Below are positions 30,775 through 49,424 of a stretch of 60,000 bases of DNA, piece by piece. The stretch lies in NCBI GenBank assembly GCA_950295325.1, contig OX485806.1, positions 22,322,001-22,382,000 on the forward strand, written 5' to 3'. The position numbers and the translations under genes are program-made. The notes below the pieces were generated by a model that saw only the letters and a program-made list of their open reading frames with translations, searched no databases and had not been told where the DNA came from. Source of the stretch: Polytrichum commune. Lineage: Eukaryota; Streptophyta; Polytrichopsida; Polytrichales; Polytrichaceae. Position 1 is the stretch's first letter; each line of letters opens with the position of its first letter.

Positions 30775-31140
30775 AGCCTAGATTGGTCTTAAATGGTTTC
30801 TTTTTCCAACTAGCCCACATCTCCTAGGGTATGAAACACACAATTGGTTCAAGATGGTTAGCGAATCCAATGCAAGGTCGTAGCGGCTTTCTTCATAGTT
30901 TTTAGAGCTCATATGAATATTTTAATTCATTGTCAAAATCAAAGATTCTCGTGCTCAATAATTGGTCATATAAGTCCCGACCAATTATGTTTACTATCGA
31001 GCCTGAAATGATTATCAAAATTTGAGCATGCAATCCAATCTCTTTATATGACATGTCTTTTGGGTATTTGTTCTTGGAAGCCACAACCAACCACATACGA
31101 CTCAAATATAGGTGTCCAATTAAGGTGTTTCCTTTTGTTT
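30775..31140 (+). repeat. Rep-A copy
   Basis: Landmarks CTAGCCCACATCTCCTAGGG, ATGAAACACACAATTGG, AAGATGGTTAGCGAATCC, TTGAGCATGCAATCCAATCTC and AAATATAGGTGTCCAATTAAG are present in order; one of the fullest copies. Confidence 0.75.
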
Positions 31141-31427
31141 TCCTCCGTAATTTCTTTGCAGTTAGTATAATGGAGATTAGCTTAGACACCTAGTAGGCCA
31201 CAAAGTAGTTGTGTTACGTTGTCTTCTTCTTGATACTATAATCGCCGCTTCCCTTGTAAACATGTCATGTTGACACCTTTTGTAAACTCTTTCATCGTGG
31301 ACAAAGGAGCTACTTAAACTATTTCTAATACTATGTCACATATATTTCAAACACATTGGGGTGAGCCTCACTCCTTATCTCATTTTCTGAATAAGAGTTT
31401 TTGCGTGTGCAGCATCACATTGATCAG

Positions 31428-32245
31428 TTTAAGGATAGGCAAGAATGAGGTGTTCACTTATGAGAGCATGCCACTTGACTATGCTTGGCATTCATGGACA
31501 CAATCAAGGACCTAGATGTTTCAAAATCTATACTTGAAGCTTGAAGCAAAGTAGAAAAATGAGATCCATCGACTAAAGACAAGGATATTTTTCTAACAAT
31601 TTGAGTGTCAAAACTAAGGCTAAGCTATCAAGGAATGGTACCAAGAAACATTGAGTTCCAAATGGCAGTGTTTTGGTAATGACAATCTTAAATTCTAACT
31701 TCAATAGCATAGGTTTTAGAAACGTTGCCATTACACACTCAATAGCACAAACAAAACACGCAAATGCTTCATTATTGACATGAAGATAATTTGTACCACA
31801 CCGTATATTATATCTAAAAACCTGAATTGTCTTTTTTTATAGGAGCTTAAATTATTTATAATCCAATATGGCATATTTTATCCATCATATATTACCCCTT
31901 AAAATCTCAAATTTTGAGATACAAATAACGAACCACACCATATCTTTGGTCGCACCATTCCAACCAAAATGTTCTGGGTCACCCCTGGGCATGAAGTACC
32001 TCATTTTTATGACAAAGAGGTCCAATTTGTCATGTTATTGAATTTGTGATACCTCAATAATACGACGGTTCTCTTATTTCGCAAACGTGTCATATTAAAG
32101 AGGTAAAAATGTAGTGCGCATGCTCATGGTTTGAGGATAGGCAAGAATAAGGTGTTGTGCCACTTGACTATGCTTGGCATTTCATGGATGCAATCAAGGA
32201 CCTCGATGTTTGGAACTCCATTCTTGAAGCTTGGACGATATTCAA
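31428..32245 (+). repeat. Direct repeat of ~115 bp (two copies)
   Basis: About 31428-31550 and 32133-32245 share GGATAGGCAAGAAT, CCACTTGACTATGCTTGGCAT, CAATCAAGGACCT and ATACTTGAAGCTTG / ATTCTTGAAGCTTG. The second copy reads as a short open frame (32157-32423, DYAWHFMDAIKDLDVWNS) resembling a fragment of a larger protein, perhaps a retroelement gag, but I cannot assign it. Confidence 0.5.
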
Positions 32246-32429
32246 GTTCAATACAGAGATCAAGGGTGACACTAAATACACTAAGTCGTTTGATTCCGAT
32301 CCATTGGTTCATTCGGGATTTTGGAATGGTTGTGAAACAAATGTTTTAAAAAGGCACAACAAAGTATGGATGACTTCCTCAATGAGGTTATCCTTATCAC
32401 ATACAAAGTATGTTTACCATTGAAACCTT

Positions 32430-34370
32430 GTCAAAATGAAACGTTGTCGCTTATGCAAGGATTTAAGATTCTTGGTTGAAAACTACGACCTTTTCAAAGA
32501 CCGATTCGGTGAGTGATTCCCACATACTCCAATTTTTATGACGATACTTCTTGTATCTCAGATGATTCTTGAACTTGAGTTCATATATCTTGTATGTGTA
32601 TGGTGAACGGACATCGCATGTCAGTGCAATATGAATATTGTCACTTTGTATTCTATGTGTATGGTGTACTTGTATTGGAGATTCAAAAGTAAATTCAAAT
32701 TATAATCGAGTAATGAGGTGCTATTGGTTTCAACAATGTCTACATTATGGAAAAGATCCTATGGATGCTTACATCTCATTTTATTATTATTATCTTTTAG
32801 ACAATTACCAGAGGAAACATAGCCTTAAGTTGGCATGTGTGACGAAACATTTGTTCGGGGGTGGCCCATGGCTTGCATTACTTACATGCATTATGTCCAC
32901 CCAAAATAATTCACCGAGATATAAAAAGCAAGGAATATCTTAGTCGACAAGAATTTGGAAGCAAAGATTTTGGTTCTCAAACGAAGAAACCCACATCATG
33001 GCAATGCATGTAAAGGGTGCTAAGTGAGTGTTATACCAATCTATGCACCCGCAAAATAATATTGAATCATGGACCATCATCTCTTAGACTTGCAATTTCA
33101 ATGCTCTTTTTATTTACCTTCTCAAAGGTTTGACCTTTTGTGCTTTGATTCCTTCTGCGCAAGGGTTACTTAGCACGTGAGCATGCATTTTTAGGCCAAT
33201 TGAGTGAAAAAAGCAATGTGTACAACTATGGGATTCTTATTGCACACATCAATAGACACATGGCCAACATTGCACTTGTTGTTGCAATATTGCGAGGATT
33301 GGAACTTGACATTATGACCACCCAAATATAGAAAGAAAAGAAAAGGAAAAGTGACACATGTAACCAAGTAATGGCGTGAATGTGAGCCCATCAACCTCAT
33401 GTTAATCAAGGGTGTCCATGATGCAACATAAGGAGTTAATCTCATGTTCGGGAGGTGGACTCTAGTAGTAAAATAGTTCCTTCATGTTGCAAGTTGTGGC
33501 ATTTCAAAATAAAATTGCACTAAGGATGTGAGTTTTGCATAACAATCAATATTTATAACCTTCAAAGGGCTATGAGACCCGTTTTGGCTCAGAATCATGT
33601 CACACAAAGAAGTTTAAGATTATATGTACATATTTTTAACTAGATTCATGAGTGACCCTATCTAACATTAACACATCTACCATGTGCATTATTCCAATCA
33701 AAGCAAACATATGTAGATTGAATTATTGAGAGATTTAAGTATATATATAAAAAAACATACCATGTATAATACCTAATCACCATTGTCACATATGACTTGA
33801 TTTTCATTTCCAAGCTTCTTTAGGATGTCCTAAATATGGATGAAATACATTAAATCAAATAAAATGGTATTTGTAATACATTATGGGGCTTCATAAAAAT
33901 AGCCCCATATCACGTAATAAAACATTCTCGGACCTTTAAAGGATAAATTAAGAGTGAAATAAGTACAGGTCATGAAGAGATAAGCAATGTCTTAGTTGTC
34001 CTACAATGTCGTCAACGTTTATAAATTGGCGTTATCCAAAAGTAAAAATAAAAATAAAATTCAAATTTATGGAAAGATAGAAAAACCTTCATTCATCAGC
34101 ATTGTACCTACTTGTATGTGAGCCCGAGGCAAATTCCCACATTCACTAAGTCAAATACATTGATTATCCCAACTGAGGGTGGTATTAATTCCCAAAGCAC
34201 ACACTATTTAGCCAAATCTTAAAGTTACAAAGGGCTAAAATTTTCATCGAGTCACACTAAATGAGTACTAAATTCATGCATACATACTCATTTCCGTTAG
34301 ATTTCAAGAAAGGTAATGTGTGCTCTAAGGTGTTTACAGAGTGAAAAAGTTTTCATATATGGAAACACAT
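32430..34370. other. Intergenic, no gene seen
   Basis: AT-rich, with scattered short frames (for example 101 codons at 32638-32943) that lack recognisable domains or continuity. Confidence 0.45.
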
Positions 34371-34378
34371 GCTTGTTT

Positions 34379-34545
34379 ATGAATAGTATCAAGTGCCCAT
34401 ACTTTCATTGAATAGTGTCAAGTGCCAATACTTTTAATGAATGATGCCAAGTGCTACTGTAGTGCTTTTAGTGAATAGTGTTACTATGGATAGAATTTCA
34501 ATGAAAAATGTTGCCATGAATAGTAGATTCAATAAATAGTGTCAA
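34379..34545 (+). repeat. Degenerate ~30-bp tandem repeat, about six units
   Basis: Units start with GAATAGTGTCAAGTGCC-like sequence and end CTTTCATT or TTTTAAT; later units decay to GAATAGTGTTACTATGG and AAATAGTGTCAACAAG. Confidence 0.65.
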
Positions 34546-35125
34546 CAAGAACAACAGATCTTTTGGTGGCACTAATTTCATAGCTTAAAGAAATTTAGTG
34601 TCACCTTCACTAATTTCCCACACTCACTATTAGCCCTCCCACACTAATTGGGACAATCAATGTAGTAATCTAGCGGTTAGTGCTCCTTGTTAGGGATGGT
34701 CTCTTCATTTTCTCTCTTAGTACACACATAGTTGGTTGAGGATATAAAGTTCACACAAACACCCCCACTACAATTGGGCCTTCTTGGAAGGGGGTTTGAT
34801 TTAAGTGATGTGCATATTTTTAGAATATCCCACAAGATTCATGGACACTCCCATCAAGATTCTGCGAATATTCCTTAAGTAGTCCTATTTACTTGTAATT
34901 GTTCTACATATTTTAGGTCCACAAATCATATTAAGACCCATGTCTATGATCCTATTCGCTCTTTGTTGATAGAAAATGGAACCTATATCAAGAAGTTACA
35001 GAATATCGTAATTCTAAATAGTAAATTACACGAATTGTAATAACCGGTGTAATTCTTCCATTCATAATAAGCTAACGGTAAGAAACAACTATTTATGACA
35101 CAATATACCCTACGAAGCAACAGCA

Positions 35126-35206
35126 GTTGATATGGCCGAGTTGGTCTAAGGCGCCAGATTAAGGTTCTGGTCCGAAAGGGCGTGGGTTCGAATCCCACTG
35201 TCAACA
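35126..35206 (+). tRNA. tRNA-Leu (anticodon AAG)
   Basis: An 81-nt cloverleaf with GTTGATA/TGTCAAC acceptor stem, GGCCGAGTTGGTCTAAGGC D-arm region, anticodon loop TTAAGGT between CCAGA and TCTGG (AAG at 35161-35163), a class-II variable arm (TCCGAAAGGGC), T-arm GTGGGTTCGAATCCCAC and discriminator A. The A- and B-box promoters are internal, and CCA is not encoded, as expected for a eukaryotic nuclear gene. It reads Leu CUU and, with inosine, CUC codons. There is no intron. It lies 479 bases beyond the stop codon of the GH5 gene, which is on the other strand. Confidence 0.96.
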
Positions 35207-35684
35207 CAAGGTCTGTACAAGGACTCTTCAGCCTAACACATGCGCTTTTTGCAAAACTTCCCCATTTCAATCACCTGGGTACCGTAGTTCTTCTGCACAA
35301 TTGTTCTGCAGATTGCAACTTCATAAAAATCCAATGTCTCAATTTTCCAACTAGTCCATAGTCCACACCGGAGCCCAAGCTGAGGAAAGGAGCTACCGCA
35401 CCATGTCCAGATGCAGGAACAAATTCTCCACCACACAAATTGATAGCTATGATCGGCAAAACTCCAACCCTCAAACCCTTAAACTTATTGAGGGAGTCCC
35501 AAACATCAAAGACTGGATTGCGTCCAGCATGGAAACTGGAAATCGCTAAAATTTGACAAAAATCATTCCAAGCTGTGGCTACTTGTGGGTCTAAACTCTT
35601 GACTCTAGAGTGGGTTTTGAAGATCTTGTTTCTTCCCATCCTGACTTACTACGAAGAAGCACAGGATCGTGGTCTAAGGTGGCA
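35207..35684. other. 3' flank or 3' UTR of the GH5 gene
   Basis: Somewhat GC-richer than the surroundings. A 122-codon minus-strand frame (35271-35639) exists but has no recognised domain; it is probably the 3' UTR or a decayed repeat. Confidence 0.4.
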
Positions 35685-42464
<6,780 letters not shown>

Positions 42465-42639
42465 CGTCCTAATGTTGAGTTACCCTCAATTTCAATCAAC
42501 TCCAAAGAATTCAAGACTAATTCCAAGAATTGGCTCCGCTGGTTGCTCCTCAAAATCAAGCCTCAAAACCTGTCAAAATGCAATCTGTGGGTACATTAAA
42601 CAGGACCCTGGAGCTCGTCCACGTACCCAATGCCACTCA

Positions 42640-43005
42640 AAACTCTCAAGCTCAAACCTCCATACTCAAAATTCAAAACTGCATACTCCATACTCAAAAC
42701 TTAAAACTCCATATTCAGAAGTCCACACCTTCAATGCACTACTTCACCAGAGCTCAATCTCATCTTCAGTCCCCAGCTCTTTGTGTGCAGGAGGCAACAC
42801 AGCATTGTACACTGAAACCTTCTCAAAGATCAAAACTCCATACTCAAAAATCAAAACTCCATACCTCCAATGCACTACTACGTCACCAGAGCTCCTTCTC
42901 ATCACCAGCCTCCAGCTAGTTGTGTGCAGGAGGCAACACAACATTGTACACTCTCAAAGCCACTCAAAACTCAAAACTCAAAACTCCATACCTCCAAAAT
43001 GTACT
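42640..43005. repeat. Tandem repeats in the GH5 5' flank (CA-rich, ~135-bp unit plus ACTCAAA microrepeats)
   Basis: A unit of about 130-137 bases, from ATGCACTACT through GTGTGCAGGAGGCAACACA to CTCCATACCTCCA, occurs at about 42733-42869 and again at 42870-42998. Shorter AACTCAAAACTC repeats surround it. The block lies 180-540 bases upstream of the GH5 start codon, on the side where its promoter should be. Confidence 0.75.
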
Positions 43006-43149
43006 ACACTGTGGTGCATGCACGGATGTGTTGATGAGGGGGGTGAAGGACAGGTATGGCCCCACATGCTTCAAGTGTGATTGTAGAAACGGCTCAGGTA
43101 ATCCTGTGGGAGTAAATTGTACTAATTGCCAGCCTTCTTCAAGGCATTA

Positions 43150-45942
43150 ACTGATTGATCAGAGATTCAGATCTCTCAGCTTTCTTCGGCCTGCGCGGTG
43201 GCTGGATGGATAGAGACAAGGATGGATGTTCTGTAACTAACCCGTATACAAGTCAAACCCAGAACTCGGATTCAGACACTTTTCCTGTGGTGGAACATGA
43301 GTGACGAGTCCACTTGCAGCGAATCGTTGGTATAGTGAGTTAGATTCCTTGACATTTCTCATGTGATCAGTTGATCAAAGTTGCGGGAACCGAGCAGGGC
43401 AATGATAAGTGATGTGCGATCATTTGTTCAGGATGTGAATAATACCTTACCTACATCAACAAGCGCTCAATGGGTGCATTTGATTCCCATGAGCATTTGA
43501 AGGTTTCCGAAACGGAGTATGCATGCAAAAGTTATAAGAGTCCAAAGTGAAGATGCTCCGCCTTTTTGAATGATCGGACACTAGGTCCTCTCAGTTGTGT
43601 TCATTATTGAGCTTAGGTGGTTGTGGTATGTTGAGCACATAGTCCGTTATGAGTCTTTGTGACATGTCTTTTTATTGTTCTCATTTAACTACAAGCCTTT
43701 TCAAGTACTCGCGTGCAAGCGAGAGGGGGGCACTCTTCTTTGAAAGTGGGAGCCACGTCCCAATCACCAATGTGTGAGATTCCTTATTAAAACCCCTATG
43801 TACAAAATCTTCATGATTAATAAGAAGTTTATACATAGACATCAAAAATTATGAATATATTTCATGCATGTATACGACAATTTTTGAGCACTTGGCTTAA
43901 TTTATAGATGAACTAATTGAAAATTTTGTTTGAATATTATGAAAAGCATCTATGCATATTCCATCAAACAATCTTATGATACAATTCAGCATATTGTAAT
44001 TATGGATTGGAAATTAATCCATTTTCACTTAAATATCAATTCATAGAACTTTACACTAGAGCTTGAGGGCATGTGACCATCGGTTTTTAAGATCTTAATT
44101 GAAAGACACTCTAACTTCCCTTCATACTAGAGCACGAGGACCTAAGGGTCGAAGGAAATACGCATCGTGAGTTTGCATGGATGAAAAACGTAAATGGTGT
44201 GCAATGGATAAAGTTTCATGGTCTTTAGTATTTAGTCTCAAGACCACCTCGAAGCAATGGGTCTAATTTATTAAGAGAGTGTGAAACTTCATATCTCAAA
44301 ACCCTTGATTTATTATAATTTATTGTATAGAAAGGCTCATATGAATAGGATGGTAATGAAGTAGCAGGTGATCGAGAGTTTGGTCATGTGTGTCTTTACA
44401 CTACACTTCAAGGCCCTTACCACACAAAATCCAACCTCACTTTTAGATGTCATAGACCTTGGTTGTGGTATAAATTGGCTCTAGGTGACCTAGTCTACTA
44501 TCGGAATCACGAGTGATCAATGCCTCAAAGGAATTGTACGAAGAAAACACACCATCCTAACCCCTAAATACATGCCCGTTGGGCACCCTGAATGGCCATG
44601 AAGGCTCCATTGTTGAGAATTGAACTTTGCAAATGTTTATCTTTGCATCATGTACATGCATGCCAAATCCACCATCGAAGATGTTTAGAGCATGTAGATG
44701 ATGAGCACCGCAAAACTTTTTAGTTGTCCAAGTTTCTCCATAAATGGTAATGATATGGTATGTGTGGTGAGGTGTCATATAAGGTAGATTTGTTTACCCT
44801 AACATTTTATTGAATTTCGTGCTTTGTTTGGGTACATCGAGTTCAATAACAAACCATTAGACATGTATTGAAAATTCCAACCAAATGCAGCTTACAACTC
44901 CCACAAATGCCACATTTCAAACTAGAAAAGGCCCTTGCTATGGAAACTAGACATCATGGGGATCAAAACCCAATTTTTTGATGAAGGTACATGTGGACCT
45001 CAAATCTGAACAATTAGATGTGGCATTAAGAATATACCAAAATCCTTTTAAACAATTTGGTGCATAACTCCCAAAAATAGTAGGAGATATGGCCCCAACA
45101 ACCAACATGGACATGTGGTATGCTTACATTGGAGGATGGGGTCGCGAAGCCCCAAAAACCCCAACCGGTCTGCACTTTAGAAATCCTAGAGAGCTCATAT
45201 CTAGTCTAACTTGCAAGTCGTTTTCACTCATGGATTCCAAATCTTATAGTTGCACCTAACATACTCAAAACAATCCTCGATCCGATTGACATACCTAAAC
45301 CCACGAAAAACATGGGTAATATTGGCACATTTGGACTTCTTAGACATTTATAAGTTAATGGATGCGGCAATCTATTGTGGTCAATTCCAATACCACATAT
45401 GTCAAGTTCGACCGCTAAACCAATTGGGAAATTGTCTCATCCAGTTAGCAAATACAAATCACACATATTGTCACTTCAAGTTTCAAAATTGAGGTTCAAT
45501 TTGCAAAAGTTATAGGAAGCCCAAAATCAAAAGTCTCTTTCTCCTTAATGTAGCCCTTGCACCCCTCCCCCCTCCCCCCTCCCCCTGAAAGTGTGTTGAT
45601 CATCTTAGAATGTTTGATCTATATTTTGAGCATATCATCCATGCAACAATTAAATGTAGGTGGATGTTCAAGTTCAACGACCACAAAAAGCTCAAATATC
45701 TCAAGTTACCTACAATGTCATTGTGCAATTCACTTGCCCCACACTACTTTATCAACACTCCACACAATGTTTTTATAAACTACTATCATAAACAAAACCA
45801 ATATATATATATACACACACTTTTTACTGTGATTGATATATGGATGAAGAATCCAAGTTATAAGTTTTAGCGATCCGATTTTAACCCAAGGTAATTTTCA
45901 TGGATAAAGAAGCAACCTATGCACATGTAACATTGGTGTCGT
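43150..45942. other. Intergenic with repeats, no gene seen
   Basis: Contains a partial Rep-A copy (about 43525-43690), a Rep-B copy (about 44045-44500) and a C-rich run (45561-45587, CCCCTCC units). A stretch near 45430-45540 resembles 49020-49110 (TTAGCAA, then ATTGTCACTTCAA). Short open frames (73-86 codons) are unconvincing. Confidence 0.45.
44045..44500 (+). repeat. Rep-B copy
   Basis: ACACTAGAGCTTGAGGGC, CATACTAGAGCACGAGGACC, TTTCATGGTCTTTAGTATT, AGACCACCTCGAAGCAATGG and ACTACACTTCAAGGCCC match the family; the first ~60 bases look partly duplicated. Confidence 0.55.
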
Positions 45943-46031
45943 TAACTTTGTGATGATAATAATAATAATAATTATTATTATTATTATTATTATTATCATT
46001 ATCGTTATCATTATTATCATTACAAAGTTAA
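45943..46031. repeat. Fold-back sequence, 89 bp, bounded by TTAA, with an (ATT)n core
   Basis: TTAACTTTGTGATGATAAT at the left is the inverse of ATTATCATTACAAAGTTAA at the right with one mismatch; between them run (ATA)n then (ATT)n, also mutually complementary. The whole can form a long hairpin. Confidence 0.8.
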
Positions 46032-46128
46032 TGCGAGACCCCCACTCCATCTATGTAGTTCCAAGCACCAAATAGTTACGAGGTGCCAAGGAAGTAACTT
46101 AATGAAAGGTAAGAGAGGAAGTTAATTA

Positions 46129-46345
46129 ATGGCGGCAGGCTCGGGTACGAGGTTAAGCAGGCCGGGATCAGTAGGGCTTAAGGACCGAGTTATGGCGAGT
46201 GACGTGGTGGCAAGGACGCACTGTCCTGGGCCTGTCACAGGCTCCCTACCTGGGAGATTCGCTCTGGCTTTGCCGATCTTGGGAATAATTACACAGCCTG
46301 TGGTAACTTATTAGGGTTCCCAGAGTCGCTTCTCAGCAACGTCTG
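46129..46345 (+). other. GC-rich island of unknown nature
   Basis: About 215 bases of much higher GC than the neighbourhood, with a 61-codon frame from ATGGCGGCAGG to TAG-adjacent sequence. It contains partly self-complementary pieces (GCCTGTCACAGGC; CACAGCCTGTGG). It could be a lone exon, a decayed gene piece or a structured RNA. Nothing allows a choice. Confidence 0.3.
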
Positions 46346-46364
46346 CGCACATTTAACTTAGGCA

Positions 46365-46640
46365 CATAATCGGTCAAAACCCTAAGTGCTTCCTAAGTCC
46401 CATGTTGACATCTTTTGGTGTGTTTTTTTCTTTGTTTATATTGGGACATGCTCTTGAGAATCCTCCTCTAGAAATGATCGGTGATTTTCATGCGGACCGC
46501 TAATGGCTTTTTCACTTCGCTTCGCTTCCCTCATGAAGAAAGAAAATAAACGATTCAAATGTCATTTGTTGTAGTCATGAACTTCAACTGGTTTTTTTTC
46601 TCTCAAACTCAACCGGTCCATTTGTAAATACACTAAATAG
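46365..46640 (+). repeat. Rep-E copy
   Basis: CATAATCGGTCAAAACCCTA, CATGTTGACATCTTTTGG, GATCGGTGATTTTCATGC, GAACTTCAACTGGTTTT and CTCAAACTCAACCGGTCCAT match 11465-11660. Confidence 0.6.
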
Positions 46641-46672
46641 TCATATTACTGTGGGCCACACTATTCTCTAGA

Positions 46673-46759
46673 GCCCACGCTAATTCTCATGATGAGAATT
46701 GATGTGGGCCAGGTTCATTTTCAACCCACGCTGAATTTCAAGCAGAAAATTAGCATGGG
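46673..46759. repeat. Two similar palindromes in tandem
   Basis: 46673-46709: GCCCACGCTAATTCTCA, TGA, then the near-perfect inverse TGAGAATTGATGTGGGC. 46725-46759: CCCACGCTGAATTTC ... GAAAATTAGCATGGG, a diverged palindrome with the same outer motif. GTGGGCCACACTA-type strings recur nearby (46651, 46924) and at 38267. Confidence 0.7.
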
Positions 46760-47099
46760 CCACAATGCTTGTTTTTTATAAAAAATAATAATGTGAATGA
46801 CTATTTTGGATGCAAGGTGACTCTTTCATATTGTGTAAGGCATTGGTCGAAGTCTTCGTGACGACTTAGGGAAGACCTGGGGTTTTGGATCCACAAAGTT
46901 CTCCACCTTGACTTTAAAACTTGTGTGGCCCACACTAACTGTTGCTACTTTAAATTTCCACCCACATTAATAGGATTGTTTTGTATAGTAGCTAATTCTA
47001 CATGTTCATTGGTTCGAAGCCACCTAAATTACAGATGTGCTCATGTCATTCACCGTAATCACGGTGGATGTAAGGTAGATGTGTGTAATTCGGATATTG

Positions 47100-47470
47100 T
47101 TCTCTTTGCACCCACTTCTTGTAGGATATGAAACATGCAATTAGTGTGAGATGATTAGCAGACCCAAATTGTGCCTAATGTCTTTTGCTTTGTAACTTTT
47201 GGAACTCATATGAATATCTCGTTCATTATAAAAGTGACAATTCCCATGCTCATTAAGTAGTCATATAGGTTCCCCTAGATCATGTTGACTATTTGAACCT
47301 AGATAGGTTAGCATACTTTGAGCATGTAGTCCATCTCTTTGAAACCCATGTCATTTTAGTATTTGTTCTTAACTTAGATCCACACATAACCACATACCAC
47401 ACAAATGTAGGTGTCCACGTTGTTGCTAAGTTGGAATTAGGCATGTCTACTTTACAAAAATTAACAATTG
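47100..47470 (+). repeat. Rep-A copy
   Basis: GCACCCACTTCTTGTAGGAT, GTGAGATGATTAGCAGACCC, GAATATCTCGTTCATTATAA, TTTGAGCATGTAGTCCATCT and CACATAACCACATACCACAC are present in order. Confidence 0.75.
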
Positions 47471-49010
47471 TGCATGCAGCAACCCTACTTACACCTAGTA
47501 ATAACAAACACCCTATATGGCAGATTGTGCTAAAACTACACTAAATATTATGTTTCGTGTCATATGGTATTTTATGTCGCTAAGGTAACTTTTTGTATGA
47601 CATTTCTTATGAATAAGTAAACAAATATTGTCATGGATGGTGGATGAGTTCATTCATTGGCCAAAACCCTATCTTCTCTTGAGCAAGACAATGAGAATTG
47701 GTGACACTAAATATCATATTTAGTGTAGCACTCAGGATTGAGCGTATATAGATGTTGTTATTGGAAGTAAACGGTTTTTAGCAATTTTCACTAGCAATTG
47801 ACATGAGATTCCAATGCAACAAAGTATATCCTGTTTAAAATTTTCTAAACAAATGTTATAAGTGTTTAGAGTTTTATTAATAGAGAACTTAAAACCAACA
47901 CATGAATTTGATATTGAGGTGGTGGACATTCTTATAATCAATATGTATTTATTGTGCAAGGTTTCAAGTTATGGTTTTTAATAGGGTGTTGGTATTAACA
48001 CCATTAAAAACTTCCACGTGGTATGTGAGTGGGTCTCAACAAATCTAAGATTGACATGTGGCATTCATCCAAACCAAACCAAGAAGCCATTTTCAGTAAC
48101 TTAGTTTTTGAAATCATGGAGATCAACTATCAACACAACTTTTATGTTGTTCTCATAAGGTAAGTGATCCTTAAAGCGACACCCACATAGTTATTGTTGA
48201 TTTTGGGTTTCTTCACATTTTTGAGAAAAAAATGGAAATTTAATTTTTGGTTAGTTTATGGGTTAGAGACATGCCCATTAAAACAAAAATCGCGTGGTGT
48301 TTTTTGTGGCCCCTATAATTCCTCAAAGTGCATTCATTGCAGGAATTGTAGTTCCTTAGTAACCACTAGCATTCTTCCAATATGTGGGTTTGAAGCATAT
48401 GAATATGGATTGAATTTTTTTTATCATAGCAAATCATAAAACCATCTAGAAGAGAACTAGTAATATGAAACTTCAATTTCTTGTAGTGTTTGCAACATTG
48501 TGTCTTTTGGAGTCATGTAGGGGGGGGGGCACTAGTGCTAAATTGTAATGGGAAAACCATAACAACTTCAACCTTTTAATGCGTGAGAGTAGACTTGTAT
48601 TAATAAAGGTATTATTGACATTTTGTTGAACGCTTCTTGCAAGTGTGTCCTAGATTTACCAATAACGATTGGGCAAAATGGTGTTATTTTATACTTAATG
48701 TTGCATATGATCAATGATTTGCAACTTTAACTTATTTAATATACCCATCACAACCACTTATTCACACTTCAAGGTTTAAACACTAAAATAAATAAATAAA
48801 ACTATTAATTTTTTTAATAAAAAAAACCACACATACACACACACAAGTACTAATCATGATGTTAGGAGAATGACGTGATTAGGAAAGTGACGCCATAAGG
48901 ACCACGTACCTTAGATGTGAGGACACTATGATTTGCAGATGTTATGAACAACCCACATTAATGTTGAGGCATGTGGCCCTATTGTAGACACTCCCAATTC
49001 CACAAATAAT
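47471..49010. other. Intergenic, no gene seen
   Basis: AT-rich; a G10 run near 48522 and (CA)n near 48833-48844. No coding or structured feature recognised. Confidence 0.4.
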
Positions 49011-49014
49011 TTTG

Positions 49015-49300
49015 GGAGCTGAATTGGATTGCAAACCATCTCATATGATTAGCAATTGCGAATCAAGGAGATTGTCACTTCAAATTCCAAAGTTAGATTT
49101 GAAATGTAAATTCTAGGAGAGGTCATGGTGGTGATTCTTTACTCTCTTTTCTTGAACGATCACATAGGTCCTTTCCGTTGAACCTCATGAATCTAGAATA
49201 AGGCCTGATTTTTTAGCACATAGTCCAATCTCATAGTGACACGTGTTTTTTTGGTGTCCAACAAGCTTTGCCATATACCCCTCAAATATAGGTGCATGAT
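49015..49300 (+). repeat. Rep-A-related copy, diverged
   Basis: ATATGATTAGCAATTGCGAA, GATCACATAGGTCCTTTCC, TTTAGCACATAGTCCAATCTC and CCATATACCCCTCAAATATAGGTG fit the second half of the family. Confidence 0.5.
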
Positions 49301-49424
49301 CAAGATGAGTGCGACCACATCAGACCCACACACCTTAGGTGCCTTGGTTTCCCTTCTATATGGTATTGCCTAAGTCAACATAAAAATGTTATGAACACCT
49401 ACACTTAAGTGGTATGTGATTAGG

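Noticed and set aside
34118-34660. Possible solo LTR related to the nested gypsy element
   Set aside because: TGTGAGCCC at 34120 and CACACTAATTGG near 34637 recall the gypsy LTR ends, but the sequence between them does not match the LTR and no TSD was found.
34983-35270. 95-codon minus-strand ORF containing VGFEPTPFRTRT
   Set aside because: This is the antisense translation of the tRNA-Leu gene, a common artefact.
35271-35639. 122-codon minus-strand ORF after the GH5 stop
   Set aside because: The GH5 gene ends at 35685 with a proper stop; this stretch shows no known domain and is most likely 3' UTR or repeat debris.
43185-43280. Second tRNA-like/SINE head (GCGCGGTGGCTGGATGGATAG)
   Set aside because: No convincing B box at the right distance.
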